Below are positions 18,874-26,769 of a stretch of DNA of 43,902 bases, one piece after another; position 1 is the stretch's first letter; every line of letters begins with the position of its first letter. The DNA comes from an uncultured Anaerolineae bacterium (GTDB taxonomy: Bacteria; Chloroflexota; Anaerolineae; Anaerolineales; Villigracilaceae), in NCBI GenBank assembly GCA_937120535.1, contig CAKZJX010000066.1, positions 1 to 43,902 on the forward strand, read 5' to 3'. Under the pieces are notes generated by a model. It was not told the origin of the DNA, did no database searches, and saw only the letters and a program-made list of their open reading frames with translations. Position numbers and translations under genes: made by a program.

Positions 18874-21340
18874 AGCGTTTGGCCAGCTCGCGGCGGAGGA
18901 CTTTGCCGATGAAGGTGCGAGGGAAATCATCAACAAAGAAGATGAGGCGCGGCACCAGGGCCGGTGGTAGGCGACGTTTGCAGTAGGCTAGGATCGATTC
19001 GGGGGGAGGACAGTCGTTGCCGGCAATAATAAAGGCAAAGGGGTGGCCGGCAATCGCTACAACGGCTACTTCTTTTACTTGGGGGATTTCGTAGATCACT
19101 TCTTCGACATCGCGCGGGAAAGCAGGTTTGGGACGGTGAACTTTTTGGTTGAGGTGGGGATACCACATGTCTGCTTTGCGGGCGATGATCCGGAAGTAGC
19201 CATCGGCATCCATTTGGACCACGTCGCCGGTTCGCAACCAGCCGTCGGGGGTAAGCACTTGGGCAGTGGCTTCTGGGTTGCGCCAGTAGCCAAGCATCAC
19301 TTGGGGGCCTCGCACGAGCAGTTCCCCGATCTGACCGGGTTTGACGGTTTTGTTGCCGTCGGTCAGGTCCACGATCCGAGCTTCGGTGGAGGGCAGAGGA
19401 ATACCAATGCTGCCCACTTTGCGCAGGCCGTTGAGAGGATTGGCATGGGTGACCGGCGAGGCTTCGGTGAGGCCGTAGCCTTCGACTAGTTTGCCACGGG
19501 TGAGTTTTTCGAAGGTTTCTTGGACTTCGATCGGCAAGGGCGCCGAACCGCTGATGCAGGCTTTGATCGAGGAGATGCCATATTTGCGCGCTCCACGGGC
19601 GTTGTTAATGGCTACGTACATGGAGGGCACGCCGGGAAAGATGGTCGGTCGCTCTCGCTGGATCGTTTTGAGGATGTCGTGGATCTCGAAGCGAGGTTTG
19701 AGGATCAGGGTTGCTCCTAGGCAGATGGGTACGTTGAGGGCGGTGGTCAAGCCGTAGCTGTGGGAGAAGGGCAGCACGCAGAGGAAGCGCTCGCGACCTT
19801 CTTGGGCGTCTGGCATCCAATGGCGGGTTTGTAAGGCGTTGGCTACTAGGTTGCGGTGGGAGAGCACCACGCCTTTGGCGATGGCGGTGGTGCCGCCGGT
19901 GTATTGGATGACTGCCGGCTCTTGGGGATCGATGGACAGGGTGGGGGATCGTCGATCTTGGCTGCGCAGCAGACGTCGCCAGTGGATGGAGCCGGCCAGG
20001 GTCAATCCGCGATTGCGCCAGCGGGAGATCAGGCGTTGTGGGAGGGGGAGGTAGTCGCCGGGATCGGTTAGGATGATGTGGGGTAGGCCGGTTGCGGTTT
20101 GGATCTGGCCGGCCAGGCCGGCCGAGAGATTGAGGGTCACCAGCACGCTTGGGTCGGCGTCGCGCACCTGCCGGATCAGTTCCTCGGGATCGGTCAGAGG
20201 GGGCAAGAAAACCGCTACGGCACCCGCCTTGAGGACGCCAAAGAAGGCGATCACCATTTGGGGAAGGTTGGGCAAGAGCAAGACCACGCGCGCTCCATGG
20301 CCTATCCCTAGGCCAAGCAGGGCGTTGGCAAATTTGTTGGCTTCGTGATTCAGCCGGCGGTAGGAGAGGGAAGCGCGGTGAAAGCGCAAGGCCCTTCGGT
20401 TGGGAAATCGCCGGACGGCCGATCGCAGGAGATGATGGAGGGGAATGCGCGGCAGGCCGATGGTGTAGGGTATCCCTGGATCATAGTGAGCAAGCCAGGG
20501 GCGTTCGCGTTTTAGGGCGTCTCGTCCGGTTGGTTTACGGTCACGATGACGCGGCTCACGCCAAGAGGCGGTCTCATGGGGTGTGCCTTGGAGGAAGCGC
20601 TCGATGGCCCGATTTACGGCATCGCGGCGTTCCAGCATGACCATGTGGCCAGAGGCGCCGATATGAAGGTCTTCTGCAAAGGGGATGGTTTGCGCAACTC
20701 GGTCGAAATGGACCCGCTCAAATACGGCATCGCGATGGCCGTGAATGACCAGGGTGGGCACTTTCAGTTGGGCAAACTTCGACCAGCCCTGCCAGCGACT
20801 CAGGTTGGTGTGGTAGTAGGTTTTCAGCACCCGAGGTGGGGCGGAGAGCCAGCTGCGGGTGAAGGGGCCGGCAATGCGCAATAGCCAGTTTGGCAGGTTG
20901 AGGCCGAGGCGGAAGAGAGGGTTGAGGCGGAATTCGCCGGCCGTGGCGATCAGGATCAGGTGACTGACGCGCTCAGGGTAGGCGAGGGCAAATTCGGTCG
21001 CCAGTGCTCCGCCGAACGAATGCCCTACCAGCACGATCGGCCCTTCTACGTGGAGCAGGTGGAGCAGGGTCTTGAGGTCGCGCACCATCCCCGGCATATC
21101 GTAGCCTTCTAGGGGCTTATCGGATAGGCCGTGTCCACGAAGGTCGGGTGCGATCACTTGATTTTGTAACGAGAAAAATTGCAGTTGATAGCGCCATTGA
21201 AGGGCCTGGCCGCCGAATCCGTGCAAGAAGACAAATGACCGCTGGGGGCGCTCAGGCGAAATGTCTATGACCGACAGACGCACCAGCGGGTCGGATGAGA
21301 CGCGCAACTCGTGGCGATAGAGGTCGAGATCGATGTTCAT
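18839..21340 (-). CDS. fusion of alpha/beta hydrolase and AMP-dependent acyl-CoA ligase
   Basis: This is a two-enzyme chain of 833 aa. Residues 1-255 are an alpha/beta hydrolase with an intact triad: Ser108 in LVGHSFGG, Asp204 in HGHRDAV and His232 in GASGHMVM. A basic linker (about 256-295) leads to an ANL-superfamily adenylating domain (about 298-825) with the ATP motif YTGGTTAIAKG at 480-490, EGYGLTEASPV, GWLRTGDV and the C-terminal lysine segment RTFIGKVLRREL. The ligase part resembles long-chain fatty acyl-CoA synthetases. The fusion suggests that an ester or thioester is hydrolysed and the released acid activated to its CoA ester. It is followed by the overlapping second hydrolase. Alternative: two independent activities merely joined. 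Confidence 0.88.
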   Translation of the reverse strand: MNIDLDLYRHELRVSSDPLVRLSVIDISPERPQRSFVFLHGFGGQALQWRYQLQFFSLQNQVIAPDLRGHGLSDKPLEGYDMPGMVRDLKTLLHLLHVEGPIVLVGHSFGGALATEFALAYPERVSHLILIATAGEFRLNPLFRLGLNLPNWLLRIAGPFTRSWLSAPPRVLKTYYHTNLSRWQGWSKFAQLKVPTLVIHGHRDAVFERVHFDRVAQTIPFAEDLHIGASGHMVMLERRDAVNRAIERFLQGTPHETASWREPRHRDRKPTGRDALKRERPWLAHYDPGIPYTIGLPRIPLHHLLRSAVRRFPNRRALRFHRASLSYRRLNHEANKFANALLGLGIGHGARVVLLLPNLPQMVIAFFGVLKAGAVAVFLPPLTDPEELIRQVRDADPSVLVTLNLSAGLAGQIQTATGLPHIILTDPGDYLPLPQRLISRWRNRGLTLAGSIHWRRLLRSQDRRSPTLSIDPQEPAVIQYTGGTTAIAKGVVLSHRNLVANALQTRHWMPDAQEGRERFLCVLPFSHSYGLTTALNVPICLGATLILKPRFEIHDILKTIQRERPTIFPGVPSMYVAINNARGARKYGISSIKACISGSAPLPIEVQETFEKLTRGKLVEGYGLTEASPVTHANPLNGLRKVGSIGIPLPSTEARIVDLTDGNKTVKPGQIGELLVRGPQVMLGYWRNPEATAQVLTPDGWLRTGDVVQMDADGYFRIIARKADMWYPHLNQKVHRPKPAFPRDVEEVIYEIPQVKEVAVVAIAGHPFAFIIAGNDCPPPESILAYCKRRLPPALVPRLIFFVDDFPRTFIGKVLRRELAKRYEKYLLEDRPA

Positions 21341-21390
21341 GGTGGAGGTGGGTTATTGTACCTCAATCCCCCTCTTTGTAGGGTGGACTC

Positions 21391-21460
21391 TACAGATTGC
21401 CATAGATTACACGGCTTGCCGCAGATTGCACAGATTACACGGTTTGATCAGAGGCTGAGA
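21391..21460. repeat. CAGATTACACGG-type intergenic repeat
   Basis: The sequence contains successive ACAGATTGCCATAGATTACA and CGGCTTGCCGCAGATTGCAC units, then AGATTACACGGTTTGATCAG. Related text occurs at about 33200-33258 and 40981-41013. It lies between the fused ligase gene and the DUF59 gene. Confidence 0.7.
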
Positions 21461-21550
21461 CGTGCAAGGTTTAGACGTTCTTTACCGGCTCGGTGTCTTC
21501 CGCGGTGAGCGCGGTCCAGTGCTGAGCTAGGGAGGGTTGGCGGTTTGGTG

Positions 21551-21898
21551 TTATGTATACATTCCCCAATCCAGGGCCGAGGGATCTTCCATCATGGAGA
21601 AATCCCACATCTCCATCCCCATCTCTATTGTGACGGGCATACCTAACCCCTCTACGGCCTTGGCCTTGGCCATTTCGATCAAGGCCGGCCCATACGGGCA
21701 GAAAGGCGTCGTCAGGATCATCGTCATGTGCGCCATGTCATTTTCAATTACAATGTCGCGCACTAGACCGAGCTGAATGATATTCATGCCGATCTCCGGA
21801 TCGACCACCTCCGAAAGGGCAGCGCGAACCGGTTCGACCTTCTCAGGATGTGTGGTGTGGATGGTCCATTGAGTTTGCTTCACTTCTGGGTTGGTCAT
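21551..21898 (-). CDS. DUF59/MIP18 family metal-sulfur cluster assembly factor
   Basis: This is a 115-aa protein of the DUF59 family, whose members (SufT, PaaD, eukaryotic MIP18) help insert iron-sulfur clusters. It shows the hallmark VDPEIGMNIIQLGLVRDIVI (about 32-51) and the conserved cysteine C67 in TTPFCPYGP. The C terminus contains WDFSMM. It lies 24 bases downstream of a SufR-like iron-sulfur regulator and is almost certainly in its operon, which strengthens a role in cluster maturation. No other suf genes lie in the window. Target proteins are unknown. Confidence 0.88.
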   Translation of the reverse strand: MTNPEVKQTQWTIHTTHPEKVEPVRAALSEVVDPEIGMNIIQLGLVRDIVIENDMAHMTMILTTPFCPYGPALIEMAKAKAVEGLGMPVTIEMGMEMWDFSMMEDPSALDWGMYT

Positions 21899-21922
21899 GC
21901 TGCCTCGCCTATGTGCTAGACG

Positions 21923-22534
21923 TTATTTTGGGCGAACGACATACGTGCAGTAGGGTCCCCCCTCTAGGATGCACTGCACTTTGCTGGCCGGCACAGCCAA
22001 CATCTTGGAGATCAAGGTTTGGTCGAGCGTGCAAATCTCAGGATGACTCTGGCCGATTTGATAATAGGGGCAGGTGATCTCGTGGATCCAATACCCCTCT
22101 TTGGTCTTCTCCCACTCGACCGTAAATCCCTCGCTAGCTAACAGTTCCTTCAAAACTTCCAACCGTTCTTCAATGTTCAGGTCCTCGAGCTGTTCAAGAT
22201 ATTCGGCAGCCAAATCTTCGGCGACCTGCGAGAAAAGCTTGGTCACCATGGGTTCGGGCATGCTCTCCTTCATCTGGGCCAGCAAGCGTGTGGTCAGGCG
22301 CAGATAACGGGTGGGAAAGCGCTCCATACCCTCTTCGGTCAGGCTATACACTAAACGTGGTCGCCCAACCCCATGACGTTCTTCTTCAGCCTGCACCAAG
22401 CCCTCCATCTGCAGGTTGGCTAGGTGATGGCGCACCGAAATCGGGTTGATTCCTACTGCTTTCGCTAAGTTATTGATGGTCGAGCGTGGGCGGCGCAATA
22501 ACGCCTGTAAAATTCGATTGCGCGTGTTTTCCAT
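21923..22534 (-). CDS. SufR-like iron-sulfur-sensing transcriptional regulator
   Basis: This is a DNA-binding regulator of 203 aa from the ATG at 22534 (MENTRNRILQALLRRPRSTI). An N-terminal winged helix (about 1-70, INPISVRHHLANLQMEGLVQ and RPRLVYSLTEEG) is followed by a helical linker and a C-terminal region with four cysteines in CPYYQIGQSHPEIC and CILEGGPYC (spacing 12, 19 and 7). This pattern is typical of SufR-type proteins that bind a 4Fe-4S cluster and repress suf genes. The downstream DUF59 gene fits that role. A consensus promoter puts the mRNA start at the ATG, and a palindrome overlaps its -35 box, so autoregulation is likely. The longer upstream frame would begin before transcription. 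Confidence 0.85.
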   Translation of the reverse strand: MENTRNRILQALLRRPRSTINNLAKAVGINPISVRHHLANLQMEGLVQAEEERHGVGRPRLVYSLTEEGMERFPTRYLRLTTRLLAQMKESMPEPMVTKLFSQVAEDLAAEYLEQLEDLNIEERLEVLKELLASEGFTVEWEKTKEGYWIHEITCPYYQIGQSHPEICTLDQTLISKMLAVPASKVQCILEGGPYCTYVVRPK

Positions 22535-22541
22535 GCTTAAG

Positions 22542-22570
22542 AGTATAATCGTCCTACGGCTGTTTGTCAA
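22542..22570 (-). promoter_or_regulatory. consensus promoter for the SufR-like gene, predicted leaderless
   Basis: On the minus strand TTGACA (22565-22570), exactly 17 bases, then TATACT (22542-22547). Only 7 bases separate the -10 box from the ATG at 22534, so the transcript should start at or next to the A of the start codon. No ribosome-binding site is present. Confidence 0.8.
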
Positions 22571-22586
22571 TATTATAGATAAATAT
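22570..22586. promoter_or_regulatory. putative operator palindrome between regulator and dehydrogenase
   Basis: Inverted arms ATATT and AATAT are separated by 7 bases in an AT-rich divergent spacer. The palindrome touches the -35 box of the SufR-like gene and lies about 28 bases from the divergent dehydrogenase start. It is a candidate binding site for the adjacent regulator; short AT-rich palindromes also arise by chance. Confidence 0.35.
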
Positions 22587-22613
22587 CATAAAAATTGAAC
22601 GGGGTTATGCCAA

Positions 22614-23582
22614 ATGAAACCGATGGTTCTTCTCTCTCATCCCCTCCCCAGCGAGTGGATTGCTTCACTAGAAGGGCAAGTTCACTTGATCGTCGGTCCC
22701 GATGAGCGGCCAGGCTGGGCACCTAACCTGCTCGAGGCCCTGCCCGCAGCTGAAGGACTGATCTGCTTGCTCACGGCGCGAGTGGATGAAGCTCTGCTCG
22801 ATCGGGCGCCGAGGCTGCGTGTGGTGAGCAACATGGCCGTCGGCGTGGACAACATTGACGTAGCCGCTTGTACTCGCCGCGGCATTCCGGTAGGCAACAC
22901 GCCGGGGGTTTTGACCGATGCGACGGCTGATCTCACTCTGGGGTTGCTGCTGGCGGTAGCCCGCTGGCTGCCTCAATCAGCGCAAGATGCCCGCGCCGGC
23001 CGCTGGACGACCTGGTCGCCCACTGGCTGGCTGGGTGCCGATCTGCGCGGTGCAACGCTGGGGATCATCGGCCTGGGCAAGATCGGGATGGCGGTGGCCG
23101 AACGCGCTCGAGGGTTTGGCCTGCGCGTGGTCTATTGGCAGCCTCGTCCCAAAGAGAACAAGGTGGGAGCCACATATGTCTCCTTCGAAGAATTGCTAGC
23201 CGCCAGCGATTTCGTTTCTCTACATTGTCCGTTGAACGACTCCACGCGCGGGCTGATCGGCGAGACGGCTTTGCGAGCCATGAAGCCGACGGCTATCCTG
23301 ATCAATGTCGCTCGCGGTCCGGTAGTGCAAACCGAAGCCTTGGTGCGCGCCCTTTCACAGGGATGGATTGCGGCGGCGGCGCTCGATGTGACCGATCCCG
23401 AACCGTTGCCTTCCGATCATCCTCTCTACTCCCTGCCCAACTGCTTGATCACCCCGCACATCGGTTCGGCCACCTATGGAACCCGCCGACGCATGGCCGA
23501 AATGGCCTGCGAGAACCTGCTGGCCGGCCTAGAAGGAAGGCCCTTGCCTCACTGCGTCAATCCTCAGGTTTATGAAGGATGA
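22614..23582 (+). CDS. D-isomer-specific 2-hydroxyacid dehydrogenase
   Basis: This is a NAD(P)-dependent oxidoreductase of 322 aa that interconverts 2-keto and D-2-hydroxy acids (glyoxylate/hydroxypyruvate reductase or phosphoglycerate dehydrogenase-like). It shows the Rossmann motif GIIGLGKIGMAVA, the catalytic Arg in NVARGPVVQTEAL, Glu in DVTDPEPLP and His in LITPHIGSAT. There is no C-terminal ACT domain, so it is not a regulated serine-pathway enzyme. The substrate is not determined; glyoxylate reductase is the best guess. It is divergent from the SufR-like operon and could share the operator between them. Confidence 0.9.
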   Translation: MKPMVLLSHPLPSEWIASLEGQVHLIVGPDERPGWAPNLLEALPAAEGLICLLTARVDEALLDRAPRLRVVSNMAVGVDNIDVAACTRRGIPVGNTPGVLTDATADLTLGLLLAVARWLPQSAQDARAGRWTTWSPTGWLGADLRGATLGIIGLGKIGMAVAERARGFGLRVVYWQPRPKENKVGATYVSFEELLAASDFVSLHCPLNDSTRGLIGETALRAMKPTAILINVARGPVVQTEALVRALSQGWIAAAALDVTDPEPLPSDHPLYSLPNCLITPHIGSATYGTRRRMAEMACENLLAGLEGRPLPHCVNPQVYEG

Positions 23583-23588
23583 CTGAGC

Positions 23589-23957
23589 TTAGCACGTAGA
23601 ATGAAACAACCCGCCGACGCGCTGCCCCTGACGTGCCAGCTCGTTGAATCGCCTGACCGCCTGGGGGGTTTCCAGGATGTGATAGGCGATTCCCCGCGCC
23701 CGAAGATAGGCCTCCGTTGCCTCCTGAACCCCCAGCCGGCCTCGTTGACCCCGCGACAAGACCACCACCTGAGCACCTTTCTCGACGATCTCCACCACAT
23801 CGGCCGGCTGGATGCCCGGATCATGCTCAGTGCCGGTTTCGCGCCAGTCCCATTCCCGGGCGCCCTCCGGCCAGAGCTTGCAATCCTTGAAGCGGTGCTT
23901 CTTGCCGTTGATGGTGACTTCGATCGTACCCCATTCCAAATGGGTGATTTCAACCAT
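23589..23957 (-). CDS. Mth938-like domain protein
   Basis: This is a 122-aa protein of the Mth938/DUF498 family, related to human NDUFAF3, of unknown molecular role in bacteria. It begins MVEITHLEWGTIEVTINGKK and ends with the conserved AYHILETPQAVRRFNELARQ and VGGLFHSTC. VVVLSRGQRGRLGV corresponds to the family nucleotide-like loop. The ATG at 23957 is 5 bases after the zinc-ribbon gene stop, so the two are coupled; the longer frame would overlap that gene. It converges with the dehydrogenase at a gap of only 6 bases. Confidence 0.82.
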   Translation of the reverse strand: MVEITHLEWGTIEVTINGKKHRFKDCKLWPEGAREWDWRETGTEHDPGIQPADVVEIVEKGAQVVVLSRGQRGRLGVQEATEAYLRARGIAYHILETPQAVRRFNELARQGQRVGGLFHSTC

Positions 23958-23962
23958 TTCCC

Positions 23963-24556
23963 TTACCTGTCTCCTACTTTGTGCTGGCAATTTGGACAAA
24001 CCGTCTCCTGGCGCAGCAGCAGGAACCCGCACGCTGGACAAACAACTGGCTGAGCCTTGCCAAGCGGCGCGCCGCACATCACACATGTAGGCTCGCCTAG
24101 CGGATTGGCCGAACCGCAGTACTCGCAGGAGACGCGCTGGAACCGTTCTGAGAGTTGTTGAGCAGCGCCGGCGGCGCGCACCGTTTGCTCAATTGTCTCC
24201 CACACAGTTTCTGCTAGTTGCAAGTTCTCCAGGTCTTGGGCGATGTCGTCCAAGCGGCCTAGCAGCGCCAACGGGTTGCGTAAGATGGTCAGAGCACTCT
24301 GGCTCAAGCTGGCGATGGTTCCTAGCCATTCCTGTTTTCCCATCTGGACGATCACCCCGTCCGGGTGAGAGTCGATGGTGACCGTTAGAGCCGTGCGTCC
24401 TCCAGAGACAGCGTTCGGTCGAGTGGCGATTTGGACGATCATCCTATTGGGATTGCCGAACATCTGGGCTCGGAAGTTGCCTCGGTCGAAGGCTGCGATC
24501 AGCGCCTGCGCTAACTCAGAGGGCGTGATGCGGCCGTGAAAACTTCGCCGTTCCAT
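23963..24556 (-). CDS. zinc-ribbon protein of unknown function
   Basis: The 197-aa product has an N-terminal domain of about 130 residues with no recognised family (opening MERRSFHGRITPSELAQALI). The C-terminal part is a double zinc ribbon, with cysteines at 144/147/158/161 (CEYC, CVMC) and 173/176/187/190 (CPAC, CPNC). Each set should bind one zinc ion. The N-terminal region may contact a ligand or membrane surface. The ATG lies 7 bases after a TATAAT box on the minus strand with no ribosome-binding site, so a leaderless mRNA is likely. It is coupled to the Mth938-like gene. Confidence 0.8.
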   Translation of the reverse strand: MERRSFHGRITPSELAQALIAAFDRGNFRAQMFGNPNRMIVQIATRPNAVSGGRTALTVTIDSHPDGVIVQMGKQEWLGTIASLSQSALTILRNPLALLGRLDDIAQDLENLQLAETVWETIEQTVRAAGAAQQLSERFQRVSCEYCGSANPLGEPTCVMCGAPLGKAQPVVCPACGFLLLRQETVCPNCQHKVGDR

Positions 24557-24563
24557 GATTTGG

Positions 24564-24571
24564 ATTATAAT
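24564..24571. promoter_or_regulatory. palindromic ATTATAAT, -10 element on both strands
   Basis: The palindrome ATTATAAT contains TATAAT on each strand. On the minus strand it lies 7 bases before the zinc-ribbon ATG. On the plus strand it would serve the SH3b genes. The matching -35 boxes are weak. Confidence 0.45.
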
Positions 24572-24638
24572 CTCTTCTTGCGTCTTTAAGACTGTGACCG
24601 ACCCTTTGCCGGTCGGTGATTCACCTCTACCACACGCT

Positions 24639-25277
24639 ATGTCTTTTCCATATCCATCTTCTCTGGCCGTTCAACGGTCTTTCCGGGTCCTCCCCATCTT
24701 GGCCGGCCTTCTGACCGTGATTTTTGGGCTTGCGTTTCCGTCGCTGGTGGCTGCCCAAGGGCTGGTCTCCTGCGCTGTGCCGGAGTCCATGCTGGGTGAA
24801 GCCTACATCACCGTGAACCCCGATCAACCCCAGGTCAACGTGCGCAGCGGTCCAAATTCGTATTTATATGGCAAAGTGGGCATCTTGCTCGCCGCCCAGT
24901 CGGCGCCGGCTCTAGGACGTTCCCCAGGTGGAGAATGGATTCAGATCGCCTGTCCGGCAGCGCCTGGCGGCGTGGGCTGGGTGTATGCCGCCAACGTGAC
25001 CTTGACCGCCCCAGGCGACTTGCCGGTGGTAGACATCCCAGCGACAGCGACGCCCATGGCCACTCCTACCGTGGACCCCGCCCTTGCGGCTCAATTTCCA
25101 CCCCCCTCACCCACCTCGACCCGATTGCCAACCTTCACCCCAGCGGCGCCTCCCCTACCCCTTGCGTTTGACAACCCATCGAGTTCGAATTCCAGCAGTG
25201 GGCCGGGGATGGCCCTGGTCGGTGTGGCTGGAGCAGGTATCCTCCTCTTCGTTCTCTCGCTGTTCCTCCGCCGCTGA
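24639..25277 (+). CDS. secreted, membrane-anchored SH3b-domain protein (first of tandem pair)
   Basis: This 212-aa protein has a signal peptide (MSFPYPSSLAVQRSFRVLPI then hydrophobic, cleavage near VAAQG). A bacterial SH3 (SH3b) domain follows at about residues 40-120 (ITVNPDQPQVNVRSGPNSYL, VGWVYAANVTL), then a Pro/Thr-rich linker (PTSTRLPTFTPAAPP). It ends with a C-terminal membrane helix and an RR tail. The domain lies outside the cytoplasm and probably binds peptidoglycan or an envelope ligand. The start is chosen because it leads directly into the signal peptide. It is a paralogue of the gene that follows after 6 bases. Confidence 0.85.
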   Translation: MSFPYPSSLAVQRSFRVLPILAGLLTVIFGLAFPSLVAAQGLVSCAVPESMLGEAYITVNPDQPQVNVRSGPNSYLYGKVGILLAAQSAPALGRSPGGEWIQIACPAAPGGVGWVYAANVTLTAPGDLPVVDIPATATPMATPTVDPALAAQFPPPSPTSTRLPTFTPAAPPLPLAFDNPSSSNSSSGPGMALVGVAGAGILLFVLSLFLRR

Positions 25278-25283
25278 CGTGCT

Positions 25284-25901
25284 ATGATGCGACTTCTGTG
25301 GCGAATGGCTCTTATAATCGTTTTGCTGTTGGGGATGGCAGCCTTGGCTTTGTGTTATCCAATTGCACCGATCGCCCAAGCCCAGCAACCCACCGGCTCG
25401 ATCCCAACCGTTACCAGCACGCCGCGCGGCCCGTACATCGTGGTCAACCTCGATGTTGACTTCGTCAACGTGCGCGCCGGCCCGAACGAATACCTGTATC
25501 CCAGGATCGGCATTCTGGTGCGCGGCCAATCGGCGCCAGCCCTGGGGCGCTCTGCTGATGGCGCCTGGATTCAGGTGTACTATCCGGGTGTTCCGGGGAG
25601 CAGAGGCTGGGTCTACGCCCCCAACGTCCGCTTGGTGTCAGGGGCCTTCTTGCCGATCGTCGAAGCACCCCCAACGCCCACTCTGGCGGTGCCGACCATC
25701 AACCCTACCCTAGAAGTGGTCTATCAAATCCAAGAGACTCCTACCCGCTTACCGACCTTCACCCCGCCGGCCCCGCCAGAAAATCCGGTGTTCAGCGAGA
25801 ACATCCAGCCGGTTACACGCATTCCGATGGGGCTGATCGTGATGGCCTTAGGATTCCTGGGCATGTTCATCGGTGTGGCCTCTTTCCTGCGTGGACGGTA
25901 A
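25284..25901 (+). CDS. secreted, membrane-anchored SH3b-domain protein (second of tandem pair)
   Basis: This 205-aa paralogue of the preceding gene has the same layout: signal peptide (LWRMALIIVLLLGMAALALC), SH3b domain (VNLDVDFVNVRAGPNEYLYP, GSRGWVYAPNVRLV), Pro/Thr linker with the shared TPTRLPTFTPPAPP, and a C-terminal membrane helix (MGLIVMALGFLGMFIGVASF). It has no visible ribosome-binding site and starts 6 bases past the first gene, so it relies on coupling. Two adjacent ATGs (25284, 25287) are possible starts. The pair looks like a recent tandem duplication. Confidence 0.85.
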   Translation: MMRLLWRMALIIVLLLGMAALALCYPIAPIAQAQQPTGSIPTVTSTPRGPYIVVNLDVDFVNVRAGPNEYLYPRIGILVRGQSAPALGRSADGAWIQVYYPGVPGSRGWVYAPNVRLVSGAFLPIVEAPPTPTLAVPTINPTLEVVYQIQETPTRLPTFTPPAPPENPVFSENIQPVTRIPMGLIVMALGFLGMFIGVASFLRGR

Positions 25902-25925
25902 CCGTTCTTCTCTCCATCGCGCCCG

Positions 25926-26714
25926 ATGAGCAATACCATCACTAGCCTTTCCAATCCCCTGATCAAGCAGGTGCGCAAACTGCGTCAGCGCAAAGAGCGC
26001 GCTGAAAGCGGTCTGTTCCTGGTGGAAGGCATCCATCACGTGGGCGCCGTGATCGAGGCCGGCTGGCCGGTTCAGATAGTGCTGTATGACCCTGAGCGTT
26101 TGGTCAGCGACTTCGGTCGTGACCTGGTGAACCGCTTAGAGCAACGGCAGATTCGCATTCAAGCGCTTTCCACCAAAGTGATGGAATCGATCGCCGAGAA
26201 AGACCATCCCAGTGGTTTGTTGGCGGTGGTCGCTCAGCGACGCCTATCGCTGGCCGATCTGGTTCCGCATCAGATCAGGTACGCCGTGGCCTTGGTCGCT
26301 CCCCAGGATCCGGGCAACGTGGGCGCCATCTTGCGAACCATGGATGCCGTGGGCGCCTCGGCGCTGTTTTTGCTGAATGGCGGCGTGGATCCGTATCATC
26401 CTTCCTTAGTCCGCGCCAGCATGGGCGCGCTATTCTGGATTCCAACGGTGTCGGCCTCGTTTGAAGAATTTGTTGCCTGGGCGCGTCGTCATCAGCTGTC
26501 GCTTATCGGCGCCTCTCCGCATGCACCGCTTTCCTATCGCGCCTATCGTCCGCCGAAGCGATGGGGGTTGCTGTTCGGCTCAGAGCAAAAAGGACTTTCT
26601 CCGGACCAGGTCGAAGCCTGCGACCAGACCATTTCCCTCCCCATGCGGGGCCGGCTGGACTCGCTCAACTTGGCTGTGGCTGTGGGAGTTCTGCTCTACA
26701 CATGGCTAGGCTGA
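25926..26714 (+). CDS. TrmH/SpoU-family RNA 2'-O-methyltransferase
   Basis: This is a SPOUT methyltransferase of 262 aa that methylates ribose 2'-OH of rRNA or tRNA. The N-terminal domain (ITSLSNPLIKQVRKLRQRKE, FLVEGIHHVG) is the L30e-like substrate-binding part. The C-terminal knot has the three motifs APQDPGNVGAILRTMDA, LLFGSEQKGLS and ISLPMRGRLDSLNLAVAVGV. This class is close to 23S rRNA RlmB and YsgA-type enzymes. It starts 24 bases after the SH3b pair. The exact RNA target is unknown. Confidence 0.92.
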   Translation: MSNTITSLSNPLIKQVRKLRQRKERAESGLFLVEGIHHVGAVIEAGWPVQIVLYDPERLVSDFGRDLVNRLEQRQIRIQALSTKVMESIAEKDHPSGLLAVVAQRRLSLADLVPHQIRYAVALVAPQDPGNVGAILRTMDAVGASALFLLNGGVDPYHPSLVRASMGALFWIPTVSASFEEFVAWARRHQLSLIGASPHAPLSYRAYRPPKRWGLLFGSEQKGLSPDQVEACDQTISLPMRGRLDSLNLAVAVGVLLYTWLG

Positions 26715-26734
26715 CCGCAACTGCGGCCAGAAAG

Positions 26735-26763
26735 CATCACAGCGGCACGCAGCCGCCGTGATG
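26735..26763. terminator. hairpin in convergent intergenic space
   Basis: The arms CATCACAGCGGC and GCCGCCGTGATG (12 bases each, one mismatch) with loop ACGCA lie between the convergent methyltransferase and Cys-rich acidic protein genes. There is no strong T tract, so termination function is likely but unproven. Confidence 0.55.
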
Positions 26764-26769
26764 GGTTGA

